From positions 7,642,001 through 7,706,000 of the forward strand of contig BRXU01000004.1 in NCBI GenBank assembly GCA_030267565.1: a DNA stretch of 64,000 bases, given 5' to 3'. Positions 53,401 to 64,000 of this stretch are shown here, one piece after another; position 1 is the first letter of the stretch, and every line of letters begins with the position of its first letter. The stretch is from Pleodorina starrii (lineage: Eukaryota > Chlorophyta > Chlorophyceae > Chlamydomonadales > Volvocaceae). The notes below the pieces were generated by a model, which worked only from the letters and a program-made list of their open reading frames with translations, was not told the origin of the DNA and did no database searches. The position numbers and the translations under genes were made by a program.

Positions 53401-56400
53401 GCAGGGGGCGGGAGGAGGGGGTGATGGGTACGATGCGTCGTCGGTACGCAACCCACCCTCCCACCCGATGCACCAAACCCACCCACCCACCCACCCACAG
53501 GGCGTCGAGTCCACCCATTACAGCTTTACAGGGCCTCGGTTTTGCAGGGGATCGTCCGATCGCTGCGGTATCCCCTCTCTCTATATGACCCACCCACCCA
53601 CCCGCTCGCTCACCCACTCACCTGCACGTTGCACGCCGGCATTCGGGACAGCGCCACCAGCCCCCCCGCCACACCCATCAGCTTGGCGGCGATCTCCGTG
53701 CCCACCACCGCCGACAAGTTGGGAGCCACCTTGTTCATCTTGCTCTCCACGAATTGCAGGATCTAAGGGGGAGCCGGGGCGGGGCGGGGCGGGGGGCAGC
53801 AGCCAGGGGGGACAGCAGCCGCAGCATGAGGGGGGGGGGGCGGAGCGCAGCGCAGCGCACCCGGGTGACGAGGACATGGGCACACGCGCAGCGTGCACCA
53901 CGGCAGTCAATCTGGGGTCAGGTCCTTCCCTGGAGCGGTGCAAGCAATCGGTGGACGGTCAACGTGTACGCCTTTGACAACGGGTGAGCTCGGGTGGGGG
54001 GCGGGGGGGGGGAGGGGGACAGCAGCCGCAGCATGATGAGGCGGAGCAGCGCAGCGCAGCGCAGCGACGAGGACATGGGCACACGCGCAGCGTGCACCAC
54101 GGCAGTCAATCGGGGGTCGGATTCTTCCCTGGAGCGGTGCAAGCAATCGGTGGACGGTCAACGTGTACGCCATTGACCACGGGTGAGCTCGGGTGGGGCG
54201 GGGGGGGGGGGTAGCCTCGGGCCGTCCGAAGTCCGAAGTCCGATTCTCAACACAAGAATCCTTCCACAGGCCGTCCTCGAGCAATTGCCCGACACCTCTA
54301 ATTCCTCCCCGCTCGCCCCCGGGCTCCGCAACCCTAAGAGACCTCATCGACAGGCTGGATGGGGGCAGCTCGGCCGGCTCTCACCGTGCGCTTGTCCTCG
54401 TCCAGCCGCACCGCCATCTCGCACCCCGCCGTCACCCGACCCAGGGCCTCATCGTCCAACGGCTTGCCTGCGGTCGGGGTGAGGGCCCCAGGGGGTCGGG
54501 GTCGGGGTGAGGGCCCAAGGGGGTCAGTCACCACCACCACCACCACCACCACCACCACCACCACCACCACCACCACGAATAGGCTGCAGCCGGGCGCCCG
54601 CCTGGGTGAGGGCAGGCAGGCGCGGCGCCGGCGCAGGGGAGGGGATCTCGCATCTCGACTCCCGCACGCACAGGCACACGCGGGCGCGCGCCTCCAAACT
54701 GCCGCTTAGCCGCCGCGGGGTCCACAGTCCGCAAGCCCACCGCCCGTCAGCAGGCGAGCGCCAACCCACGCTATCCCGCCCCTTGACCCACCCCCCGCCC
54801 CACAAAGCCGCAACCCAACCCAACTTGGCGCCCGCTTATCAAGTCCCCGTCGCGCCATCACGCCCGAGAGCGCCGACTCAATCACCTGCCTCTGTACTTG
54901 CCTAATACCGCTCCGGGAGAGGCGACCCACACGGTCAATGCGTCCCCAAGCAGCCCCCCCCGCCATGTGCTCTCCTCGATACGGCCACCGTCCACCGAAA
55001 CCCCCCCACCTGCACCCCGTCCCCGCCTGCAACCCTTCCGCAGCCCCGGCCCCAGCTCCTTCGCTGCGGTATCGTTTTCCTTACCCTAGCCCCAGCCCCG
55101 GCCCCAGTTCCTGCGGTATCGTTTTCCTTACCCTAGCCCCAGCCCCGGCCCCAGTTCCTGCGGTATCGTTTTCCTTACCCTAGCTCCAGCCCCGGCCCCA
55201 GTTCCTGCGGTATCGTTTTCCTTACCCCCGCCCCAGCCCCGGCCCCAGTTCCTGCGGTATCGTTTTCCTTACCCTAGCCCCAGCCCCGGCCCCAGTTCCT
55301 GCGGTATCGTTTTCCTTACCCTAGCTCCAGCCCCGGCCCCAGTTCCTGCGGTATCGTTTTCCGTACCCCCGCCCCTGCCTCAGCCCCCGCCCCCGCCTCA
55401 TCCTCAGCCCCCGCCTCAGCCCCAGCCCCCGCCTCATCCTCAGGCCCCGCCTCAGCCCCACGCACCCGATGTGGTGGTTGCGGTGACGGTGACCACCATG
55501 ACGGTGGCTGCCGGCAGCATGTCATCCAGGGGCACCATTGTGAGGTCCATCTCGTTACCGATGCGCTGAACCACACGCGCGTAGTCCAGCGGGTGGTGGA
55601 CCTGGGCGGGGGGGGGGAGGAGGAGGAGGAGCGGGAGTGGTGAGGAGGGAGGCGGGGGGAGGCGGGGTGTGTCGTGTGTGTGTGTGTTTTGAGGGCAAGG
55701 CGTCGCGTCGTTGGTACTGCGGTTGCAGCAACCAGCCCCCGGGGAGGCGGGAGTGCAGGCAGAGGCAGCAGGAAGGCGGGAGGGCGGGCAGGCAGGTAGA
55801 GGTAAAAGAGTGGCGCGTGGAGAGGTAGGAAGGGGGCTCCCGAAGCGCGGTGGGAATGGCGAGGCGAGTCGCAAGGGGCTGGGCTGAGAGCTTGTGCTGG
55901 GGCCGCTCTGTCGTCTCCATGGTTTGCGCTTTTCCTTTCCGGGGCCTGCGGCCACACCTGGCCTCGAGGGACCTCCGCGGGCTTCCCTCCCTTACCCGCG
56001 GTTTCTCCTTTATTATCCCCCTCCACCGCCCCCAGCAGCCCTCGCCCGGCCGCCTCGCCGTCTGTGAGACTCGTTCCACTGCGCCAGCAGCTCCCCCCCG
56101 AGTGCCCTGTTCCTGTCAAACAACCCCGCCCTACCGCGCCCCTCCTCTTTCCTCTCGCCCACCCCGCGCGACCCACCAGCGATTCCAGCTCCGGAAATTT
56201 GGGCCGGTACTTGTCTCGAATGAAGTTGTGCACCACCGCAATCTCGTTGTCGATATCGACGGCCAGCCGGTTGCACTCCACAAGCAGCCTGCGGGTGCGG
56301 CAGCAGCAGGGCCAACAAATGCCTCAGGTGCAGCAGGTGCCTCAGGGGCCGGGGTATAAGGAGAAAATCGCAGCGGGGCCGGGGCAGCAGGGGCCGCAGG

Positions 56401-57842
56401 GCTGCATCGTGGGGGGGGTGTTGAGGCGGCTGATGGAGGCCCTCCGTCCTCCGTCGTCCGTCCTCATCATGCGGCGGGCACCGCCCATTAAGTTCAGCAG
56501 CAGGCCAGCAGCACTTCAGCAGAAATTGCGGAAACCGAGCGGCGGCTCTTAACGCCCTCTCTTCCGCCTTGACCGGACCATCCACCACTCCCCCAACAAC
56601 AACACACGAGCATGACACCAGCCCCTCCAGCGTGGGGGAGGGGCTGCGTGGAGCCCTTCAAGCCCCTCCAGCCCCTCCCCTCACCCACCCGCCTCCCACC
56701 CCACGTGGCCTGCCTACTTGTAGGTGGGGTCCTCCTCCAGGGGTCCGGCCACTCTCCGCTCCCCACCGTTGGCACCCGAGGTGGACGCCTCCTCCAGCGC
56801 GCCCCGCACCCGCTGCGGAGGGCGACACACATACACACACACACAGGTCAGGGACACAGATGGGGGTGAAGAGGTGTACAACAGTATTGAGTAAGAGCCG
56901 AGCCGACGGGCTGATAAGAGGCGGTGGCAGTGGCCACAGCGACGTGGGGGTGGGGTAGGGCGGGGGAAGCGCATTAGAGGGAGGGCCTCGGCTGATCTGA
57001 TCTGATCTGAGCTGGGCTGAGCGTGTTTGGTTGGGTGGGTGGGGGCGCTGTTGGACGGAGCCCAAACCCCCAGGGCGGCACGGTCCGCATGACATGGACC
57101 AACTCCTGGCGGCAGGAGCTGGGGCTGCTGTGATAGAAGTAGCAGCCCTGCAGCGCCGGCCTTAATCCGCCGCAGGGCTTCCATGCCCCACGGAGTCAAA
57201 AGGCGGTGCGCCAGGACACAGCGAGCAGGCGCGCATGTGCATTCCGAGCCCCCCGTCGCCAGGAGTGTCTGGACTTGCGCAGCGGCGGCTTGGGAGCCCG
57301 TCCCCGAGAACGGCTTGCATTCTCCGTTCCGTAAGGCAACGGCCTGCCTGACCGCGCAGGCCTAGCCGGTCCCAGGCGGGCGCACCTGTAGCACGTCGCT
57401 GTACCGGGGTTCACTCGTCAGCTTCGCCACCGCCGACAAGTCGTCGAAATTGAGCGCCTCGATGTCATCCATCTGGAGGCGCAATGCATCGGGGGGGGGG
57501 GGGCAGAGCGGGCCGGGAGCGGGGCCACGTAGGAATTGCGTGTGGGCGTGGGCGAGCAGGCACCTGGGAACCGGCAACTGCCAAGGCGCGGCCTGCGCTT
57601 CGCACCACGTTTCAGGCCAGTATGCCCGGCGCCGGCCCTTGCAACCAACACCGCATGTCGACACCGGCGCTGCGAAGGGGGAATTCTCGCCAAGGCGCGA
57701 TGGTGCTGGTTAGTCAGATGCATCCCGGGGAGGAACTCACCCCGTCGTCCGCCTCCTCTTCCGATTTCTCGGACTCAGCCTCCGGCTCATCCTCAGATAA
57801 GTCCTCCAGGTCCGCCAGGAAGCTCTCCGCAAGGGTCGCCAT
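50478..57842 (-). CDS. PRP31: PRP31, U4/U6 snRNP splicing factor
   Basis: Binds U4 snRNA/15.5K and is needed to form the U4/U6.U5 tri-snRNP in the nucleus. Thirteen exons in order: 57741-57842, 57386-57472, 56718-56812, 56177-56288, 55466-55601, 54385-54467, 53622-53762, 53186-53374, 52631-52738, 52127-52255, 51416-51589, 50755-50849, 50478-50493, giving 488 residues, close to plant and human lengths. The N-terminus [15 protein letters not shown] is acidic after residue 15. The Nop domain spans the middle: [87 protein letters not shown]. The tail has [15 protein letters not shown], a basic [23 protein letters not shown] and SQFGGFRSVKK. The last coding exon is only 16 nt. It is divergent from the P4H gene with 412 bp between starts. 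Confidence 0.97.
51262..51285 (+). repeat. Dispersed element fragment (PRP31 intron, antisense)
   Basis: TAAGAAAGAAGATACCGAG, the 5' part of the dispersed element, inside the intron 50850-51415. Confidence 0.55.
51783..51806 (+). repeat. Dispersed element fragment (PRP31 intron, antisense)
   Basis: AAAAAAGAAGATATCGCAGC, the 5' part of the element, inside the intron 51590-52126. Confidence 0.55.
53800..54200. repeat. Tandem duplication of about 200 bp in PRP31 intron
   Basis: The block containing GACGAGGACATGGGCACACG occurs at 53867 and again at 54066, with matching flanks (GTGGACGGTCAACGTGTACG, then GGGTGAGCTCGGGTGGGG) and small indels. It lies wholly inside the intron 53763-54384. Confidence 0.9.
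54528..54577. repeat. (CAC)n microsatellite in PRP31 intron
   Basis: About sixteen CAC/ACC triplets in the intron 54468-55465. Confidence 0.95.
55040..55375 (-). repeat. 47-bp minisatellite, seven copies, in PRP31 intron
   Basis: TGCGGTATCGTTTTCCTTAC recurs at 55065, 55112, 55159, 55206, 55253, 55300 and 55347, a strict 47-base period. The first copy is preceded by CCTTCGC, as in the dispersed element, so the array appears to be an amplified fragment of it. It lies inside the intron 54468-55465. Confidence 0.95.
56354..56375 (+). repeat. Dispersed element fragment (PRP31 intron, antisense)
   Basis: TATAAGGAGAAAATCGCAGC, very like the start of the 4789 copy, inside the intron 56289-56717. 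Confidence 0.5.
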
Positions 57843-58254
57843 TACTCCGGCCGGCAAAGTCGACCACTGTGTACAAGCGAGACCTAGAGACCTGGAGACC
57901 TAGAGCACTTAGGTAACAGAACAAATATGTTCAATTCAACTTTAATGTCTTTATAACACTTAAAAATGTGCACCGTATATCTGGGATGAGCAAGAGTAAG
58001 ATGCGTACTGAGTGCTATCTTAACACCTGGATAACAGCGGAGTTCGGGAGGGTCGAGGGTGCATGATTCTTGAGTGGACGTTGCGACAAACCAAAAACGT
58101 CTCCGTACTACCCGTTTTCCTCTCATGCTTTCGACGCTGTTTCCAAGGCCTCCGTTTGCTGCAAGCGCGTTGCGTGTAAGGAAGCAGATACCTACCACAC
58201 TTACACTCGTCAATGCTTGATAAGTGAAACCGTGATAATAGAAGGGCACCGACC
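57843..58254. promoter_or_regulatory. Divergent promoter region, PRP31 / prolyl 4-hydroxylase
   Basis: 412 AT-richer bases between opposite start codons; both 5' UTRs must lie here. No specific element identified. Confidence 0.55.
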
Positions 58255-61200
58255 ATGAAGCTGCAGTCTGTTCCTGGCCCGGTTGTGATCTTGTTATGCG
58301 TCTTCTCGTTTATCATTGGACGCGTCACACAGCAAGGAAATCAATTGCCCGAACCAACGCCGGTGCAGGTGAGAATCGTCATCGTCTGTTGCCGCGACCG
58401 TCTGTGCAAGCCGATACCGCAGGCCCCAGGCGGCCGAGCAATTGCTTCCGCTATACTTCGATCAGTATGGCTTACTGAACGAACGTTGGCCACGCTGCGC
58501 TTACTAGTCCTCCCTGACCCCGCTTGCGTTGTGTCATCCTGCAGTTGACCGGGTCGGTGCGCAAGCTGGGCTCTGTGGACGAAAGTACAGCGTCCATCGG
58601 CCTGGGGTCGCAGCAGCAGCAGCAGTTGTCGAATGCGGTGCAGACGACTGCGGCTCTCCCTGCCCCCAAAGTTAGCGTAGACCCCCTGGACCCCGTCCAG
58701 CTGGAGAACTGGGTCCTCGACAGCACTGGGCTGCTGAAGATCCGGCCGCCCATGCCCCCCGCGGAATCCGGCTCTGAGAATGTTTACATTATTCCCTTCC
58801 AGGTAGTGCTTCCATCTGACACGCCAGGGGCGTGCCGTGCCGCCTGTCGACGCCTGGGGGTTCGTCCGGCAGGGCTGGGAACACAAATGCACGGGGCTTA
58901 ATACGGAGCCATTCGTGCGTGGGCGGGCAGGGAAAGCGTAAACCGATTGAATCTGTGGATGGGCGCTCAATCAGCCATGGTTGCACGTTCCTTCATGAGG
59001 TGCACATTCGTTCATTCGTGGGGTGGGCACTCTTGTGTGGTGGGCTGGACGTGAACCAACAACCAAGGTGCCTCTGAGGCTCCTGAGGCCAAAGCAGCCA
59101 AGGCCCTACGCTGCGATAATCCGGGCACTCAACTGTAGCCCGCGCAGCCGATGTACGACCGCAGAGTCAACAGTCGCGTTCAAACCCGCTCCGCGCCCCT
59201 GCAGATCCTGTCCTGGTACCCCCGCGTCGTGGTGTTCCCAGGCTTCATTGATAAGGCCCGCGCGGAGTACATTGTGAAGCTTGCCTCCAAGTTCATGTAC
59301 CCCTCCGGCCTGGCTTACAGGTGGGCACAGCGCGGCCGGCTGGCACCAGGGGGGGGGGACCAAAGGGCTCCTGGGGAGCTAGCAGGACTGGCAGGTCCCC
59401 GGGGGCTGAGATCCTGGGGGGCTGCCAGGGCCCGGAGGGCTGGCAGGGCCCAGAGGGCTGGGAAGCCCGGAGAGGGCCGGCTGTCCAGATGGGTTGAGAA
59501 CCTCGGGGGGCTGGGAAGCCAGGAGAGGGCTGGCTGTCTAGAAGGGCAGAGGGGCTGGCGAGCACAGGGCGGTGTGCGTGAGCGGTGGAAGGCTGTTCAG
59601 CCACCACACCGCACCCAGCGTCGGCGCACCGCCGCAACGGGGCCAACACATGATGCGGATCAAGTTGTGTCGGGCGGCGGGTGTTTTATTGGGATGGTGG
59701 ATGCTTTACGAGGTGGTGCGCGGGATGCTGCGTACCCCGCCGCGCTCCACTGGGCTGGGCTGGGCTCCACTGGGCGTCGATGCTCGCGAAAGGCGGCGAC
59801 CTTGGCACCCTTGCCCCCCCCTCGACCGCGAAATCGGCGCCAACGAGCGAGTCGGTCTCCTTGCGTCCCGTCCCCGCCCGCACTTGCGCTTTGCACGCAA
59901 GCCATCCAGGCAAAGCTGTCCTGGCTATGGCCAACGGACACGGGGCTTCCCCGGCCTCCTGCACGTCCACCCGGGCCCCACCAACCCCACCCGGGGCACC
60001 ACCAGCCCGCCGATCACCGAACCTGACGCGTGGTTCTGCCTGCCAAGTGCCAACGGACACGGGGCTACCCCGGCCTGCTGTACGTCCACCCGGTGCCCCA
60101 CCAACCCCAACAAGCGAACCCCGCCTGCCTGCCAACCCTTCCAACGCAGGCCCGGTGAGGCGTTCGACCCCACGCAGCAGACGCGCACCAGCACGGGCAC
60201 CTTCCTGGCGGCCGCCATGGATCCGGAGGGCGTGCTGGGCTGGGTGGAGCAGCGGATCGCGGCGGCCACGTTGCTACCGGCGGATAACGGCGAGGTGGGT
60301 GGGTGGGTGGGTGGCGGCTGGGGGCCGGACTGGCTGTGTGTGCCGATGGACCCCCGTCTCTGGCCGAAGGAAGGGAAGGGAACGGAGGTGTGCGGGAGGA
60401 GCAGGTGGCAACGGCGAGGGCTGGCGGGGGAGGCAGGGCCATGGGCAAGGAAGCCGAGCCGCAGAGGGCCCTGGCGGCCCGGCGGCCCCAGAGCGGTTCT
60501 TAAGGCGCGTCAGCTCACCGCGTCACCGGCGTTGCTCGCCCGCCCGTGCACCCTACCGCTCCCTACCGCTCCCTGCTGCTGCTGCTGCCCCCTTAGGCCT
60601 TCAACGTGTTGCACTACGAGAAGGATCAGCACTACGACTCCCACTACGACACCTTTGACCCCAAGGACTTTGGTCCGCAGCCCAGCCAGCGCATCGCCAC
60701 GGTGCTGCTGTACCTCAGCGAGGTGCTCGAGGGCGGGGAGACGGTGTTCAAGAAGGAGGGCGTCAACGGTGAGAGAGCCACTGCGCGCGCCGCAGTGAGG
60801 GAAAGGCTGGTTGTGTTTGTGTGTGTGGGGGGGAGGTTGGGGTTTTAGGGTTTTGCCGGGCTAGGTGCCGGCGTTACCTGTCGCAAAGGTGTGTCTAGGT
60901 GCCATTAGTTGGCGGGAAGTGCTTGGTGGCCTACTGGATAAAGAAACTTGACAAGCATAAGGTCGAGAGGCTATCGAGTCTAGCACGATAGCCTCTCGAC
61001 CTTATGCTTGTCAAGTTTCTTTATCCAGTAGGCCACCAAGCACTTCCCGCCAACTAATGGCACCTAGACACACCTTTGCGACAGGTAACGCCGGCTCTTA
61101 ACACGACTGCCAGTGAACACCATGGAACGTGGGGGGTTAGGACAGCGCTGGCGCCCTACTACCGTAAAGGCGCTGAAGGTTGAGCCCGCGCGAACGCGAT

Positions 61201-61761
61201 GTGGATCTGGCACTGGCACGACCCGGAACAGCTGGGCAGCTGAGGCCATGGTGTGCACTTGACGCACACAGGAAGGCGCGCTCGCAAATGCACACGTCCT
61301 AGCCGGGGACGAACCCACGTTGGGCGCCCTAGAGGGGTGTTGTCCACGTATCGGCCGGAACCCGTGAATGAGGCCAACGCGTTGGGGGCCGTAAGGGGGG
61401 GATCCTGGCTTGGGGGCCACACGCAGCCGGGGCCTCGGCCCAGACCTGACACGCTACCCTCGCGTGTCCCTCCTGCGCTGGTCACGCGTTCACGTTTCTG
61501 TGGCCCATGTCCGTGTTGTGGCCCATGTCCTGTTGTGGCCCATGTCCTGTAGGCGAGAACCGCGTCATCGAGGACTGGCGCAACTGCGACGACGGCTCCT
61601 TCAAGTACATGCCCCGCATGGGCGACGCAGTGCTGTTCTGGGGCACCAAGCCCAACGGCGACATCGACCCGCACGCGCTGCACGGTGGCTGCCCAGTCAA
61701 GCGCGGGGAGAAGTGGGTCGCGACCAAGTGGATCCGATCAAAGGGGGCGAAAGGGTACTAG
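58255..61761 (+). CDS. Prolyl 4-hydroxylase, type II membrane protein, 337 residues
   Basis: Fe(II)/2-oxoglutarate dioxygenase that hydroxylates proline in secreted or cell-wall proteins, acting in the ER/Golgi lumen. Six exons: 58255-58368, 58545-58802, 59205-59320, 60150-60294, 60597-60768, 61553-61761. The N-terminus is a signal anchor (VVILLCVFSFIIG), followed by a low-complexity stem and then the catalytic domain from about residue 120: ILSWYPRVVVFPGFIDK, TSTGTFLAAAMDP. Iron ligands H227 and D229 (SHYDTF) and H312 (LHGGCPV), and the 2-oxoglutarate-binding K322 (RGEKWVATKW), are all present. YLSEVLEGGETVFK is the family signature. The large introns contain duplicated segments and, in the last one, a 110-bp perfect inverted repeat. 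Confidence 0.95.
59930..60115. repeat. Imperfect tandem duplication in P4H intron
   Basis: Two versions of a segment with AACGGACACGGGGCT, then CCCCGGCC and GTCCACCCG, begin near 59930 and 60050, about 120 bases apart. They lie within the intron 59321-60149, which also carries degenerate AGGGCTGG-type repeats (59385-59550). Confidence 0.8.
60867..61095. repeat. Perfect inverted repeat, 110-bp arms, 9-nt loop, in P4H intron
   Basis: The left arm 60867-60976 is exactly complementary to the right arm 60986-61095; the loop is 60977-60985 (AGTCTAGCA). It lies in the middle of the intron 60769-61552, so the pre-mRNA would carry a 110-bp perfect duplex. No target-site duplication or coding capacity was seen. 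Confidence 0.97.
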
Positions 61762-62280
61762 ACGACTAGAGGCGCTCCGGGGGGGGGGCCACGGTCCGTC
61801 GTGGTCTGGTGTGAGAGTGAGGCGTGTTGGAGGGGCACTAAACGATACGAGGAAGAGCGGATTGGTGAGGGGCGCGGGCGGGGAGTTGGGGGGCTGGGAA
61901 GGGCGAGAGAGCGGGAGCGGGCTGTGTGTGGAGATGACTCGGGTCGTGGTACAGAGGTGGTAGAGGTGGGGGCGGTTATCGGGATATCGTCATCCGGTTT
62001 TCAGGGTTTCCTGTCCCCACGGATGCGGTGGGTTGATCCGTGATCACCAGGCGGCGTCGAGTCGAGCTAACTTTGTGACCAGCTTAACTTTTGTGAGGGC
62101 GTGTGAGCAAAAGCTGGGGTGACCCGTTTAACTTCTGCGGGCTTGGGCATCGACGGACGGCCTTGTTGGGGCGTGCAAGTTGCAGGGTTGGGCGCCAGGA
62201 CAGCAGAGCAGTCCGAGCGAGTCTCTCAAGGGCAGATCACATCCAGGAGTCCCAACAGGAAAACACGCGCCCCAACCTCC

Positions 62281-62314
62281 CTCCCTTCGCTGCGGTGCCT
62301 TCGTTTTTACCTCC
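62281..62314 (-). repeat. Dispersed element fragment in P4H 3' flank
   Basis: CCCTTCGCTGCGGTGCCTTC followed by GTTTTTACC: reverse-strand core and A-rich end of the element. Confidence 0.5.
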
Positions 62315-62564
62315 CAACCTCCCTGCCCAACGGAGCGGTGTGTGGCCGTATACCGTAGGGCACAAAGCAGCAGCTGGGAGCAGCTGCTGCCCGGCAACCT
62401 ACCGCCCCGCCCTGGTAATCCTCTTGGGCCCACTGTGAAACGATTCATTCGTGCATGACAAGGCACGGCACATCAGGGGGACAGCACCTCGGCGCCAGTG
62501 CCGAGAGGCAGGGCTGCATCGTCCTGCTGCAGAGCCCTGTGCACTGGTCGCATGTGTCCATCGG

Positions 62565-62825
62565 GCCCCAATGATCCCATGGGTCTCAAGGGTCCCACGG
62601 GTAGGGGTCCATGGGTCCAGAAGTAGTCACTGTTCCCATAAGGTCAACCTTCCAGGGCACACATTCCCCGTGTGCCCCACGGGTCCCACGCACGAGTCCC
62701 GCGGGGCCCACGGGCACCACGGGTCCCATGCATCCATGGACCCCACCGGCAACATTGGACCCATGGATCCCACGGGATGCATGGGTCCACGGGCCAATAG
62801 GCAAGCATGGGACCCGTGCGACCTG
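62565..62825. repeat. Degenerate 12-15-bp repeat array (ATGGGTCCACGGG-like)
   Basis: Many imperfect copies of CCCATGG / GGGTCCCACGGG-type units in both orientations. One frame reads Gly-Pro-Met-Asp-Pro-Thr-like periodic peptide, but there is no supporting gene structure. Confidence 0.6.
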
Positions 62826-63518
62826 AATTAAGAAGCTGGCAACACTCAATTAAACATCCTCAAGGTATGGTGACTCATATGTAGCCCCGCCCATCCATCA
62901 CGGATGGATTGGACTAACCTATCTACTACTGAAAGGGCTAGAGTAATATTTATATATGCCAGGTACGTGCCGACGTACTAGGTAGGTACGTATACGTGCA
63001 TCACAGTGCATCAACGCAAATCAAAATCCAAATTCTATCCATTATCAACATACGTATACATACAACCGCGCAGCTATCCGATCGACGTCATATTCATTCG
63101 TTCCATTCTTATTAGCATGTGCAGACGTGCGTGCGGCGCCCGCTGTGAATGGATGGAGCGAGGCAACGAAGCCCGCCCATTCTGAACGAAGTAACTACTT
63201 CTATCTATCTGAACGCCCGCCCTACGTCCGTCTGCCCCTCCACCAAATTTTGCGGCTAGAAGAACATGTCCAAGGCGTGTCACTTCATCCAGTACACTCA
63301 TCACGCGCGCGGCATGGACTATCTGATGTCTTGCATATCACTCGAGCCGCACAAATAAATACCGCCAGCAGCCGGTTCGGATGATCTTTCACTCGATCGC
63401 GCGCATTCGTGGCTCCACGCATACGGTTCGTTTCCAGCTGCGAACGACACCATTTCGCTAGGAGGCGCTAGGCTCTGCTTCGTTGTGCGACCTCATCGAG
63501 CTATTTCAGGCTCTGCTG

Positions 63519-63958
63519 CTATTGCGGTTGGGACGCCACTGGCTCGTGCCACAGGAACCCAGCGTCCTCGCCCGCGGCGCGCTTTGCAGCACTGATTGCG
63601 GCGCACGTTGCAGCTGCGTTAAAGCACTCTATGCCGCTGAGGGTGAGACGCTCGCCTGTGGTGGGTGCCGCACACTGGAAGGACACCTGCGGATCCATGA
63701 ACACAATCCGGCAGCGAGCAGCGTAAAGACGCAATAGTGAGAAGGACTGTCTATCTACGGTAGCTAGACTTCAATCAAGGTGGACCTCCGCACAACCCGC
63801 CCGCCGCCAACGGGCCGCCGCACCAGCAGCTCCACCCCGTACGTTTCCAGCAGACTCACATTGATCTGGGCATCATCTGGCAACCCGATGAGCGTCTTGA
63901 CACGAGCGCTGAAGTCCTCCGTGCTGTCAACGCCGGGACGCACCGGGATGACATAGTA
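63519..63958 (-). CDS. Last two exons of an unidentified gene, continues beyond the right edge
   Basis: Exon 63860-63958 (acceptor CAG at 63959-63961) encodes 33 residues starting YYVIPVRPGVDSTEDFSARV. A canonical GTGAGT donor follows GLPDDAQIN, and exon 63519-63686 adds 55 residues (VSFQCAAPTTGERLTLSGIE onward) to a TAG stop, phase 0 on both sides. Codon third positions are G/C-biased as in the other genes. No family is recognised with confidence. If the donor were ignored, the first exon would read on to a stop at 63764; the splice model is preferred because the donor is perfect and the second exon looks coding. Role unknown. Confidence 0.65.
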
Positions 63959-64000
63959 CTGCAGGGCCGGCGGGCATTGCGGGTAGGAAGAAGCAAGTGA

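Larger units (their letters stand above)
61762..63518. other. Convergent intergenic region after P4H
   Basis: No gene recognised. Contains a dispersed element fragment, a degenerate GGGTCC/CCCACGGG array (62565-62825) and an AT-richer stretch (62830-63400) with TA-rich tracts. Confidence 0.55.

Noticed and set aside
55040..55375. Possible CRISPR-like array (regular 47-bp period)
   Set aside because: Units are directly adjacent with no distinct spacers, and the DNA is nuclear algal; it is a minisatellite.
63764..63859. Read-through end of the right-edge gene to the stop at 63764
   Set aside because: A perfect GTGAGT donor at the end of exon 63860-63958 and a coding-looking, in-phase downstream exon make splicing more likely.

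Overview
The window is nuclear DNA of a green alga, most likely a volvocine (Chlamydomonas-like) species. Coding exons are GC-rich and split by many introns with GTGAG/GTGGG donors and CAG acceptors. Proteins carry glycine, alanine, glutamine and proline runs. Plant-type proteins (DA1 peptidase, a plastid copper ATPase, plant-type prolyl 4-hydroxylase) sit beside ciliary and kinesin genes, and short TTTTAGGG tracts and a few TGTAA poly(A)-type signals are present. No bacterial operons, CRISPR arrays, rRNA genes or complete tRNA genes were seen. All gene models were spliced by eye. Every internal junction quoted is GT-AG (one GC-AG) and keeps the reading phase.

Layout, left to right: Ku80, 5'-truncated by the window edge (+, to 8063); a CFAP96-like ciliary gene (-, 10541-12486) divergent from a large N-terminal-motor kinesin (+, 12923-19356); two tandem DA1-type LIM/ubiquitin-dependent peptidase genes (+, about 19932-23531 and 24804-29342); proteasome subunit beta-2 (PSMB7, +, 30883-33210); intronless TOM40 (-, 34668-35675); ribokinase (+, 36356-38101); a PAA2/HMA8-type copper P1B-ATPase (-, 40223-49517); spliceosomal PRP31 (-, 50478-57842); a membrane-anchored prolyl 4-hydroxylase (+, 58255-61761); and the last two exons of an unidentified gene (-, 63519-63958) that continues past the right edge.

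The genes are ordinary eukaryotic single-function loci rather than one pathway. Two neighbouring groups touch shared themes: CFAP96-like and kinesin share a 436-bp divergent promoter, and the DA1 pair and proteasome beta-2 both belong to ubiquitin/proteolysis biology.

The most unusual material is non-coding or structural: two perfect long inverted repeats inside introns (110-bp and 53-bp arms); a dispersed short element with core GATACCGCAGCG found in introns and 3' flanks in both orientations, one copy of which became a 47-bp minisatellite; patchwork near-identity between the two DA1 genes suggesting gene conversion, with one copy carrying a shortened LIM region; a 94-residue insertion in kinesin loop L5; and a duplicated 16-nt terminal exon in PRP31.
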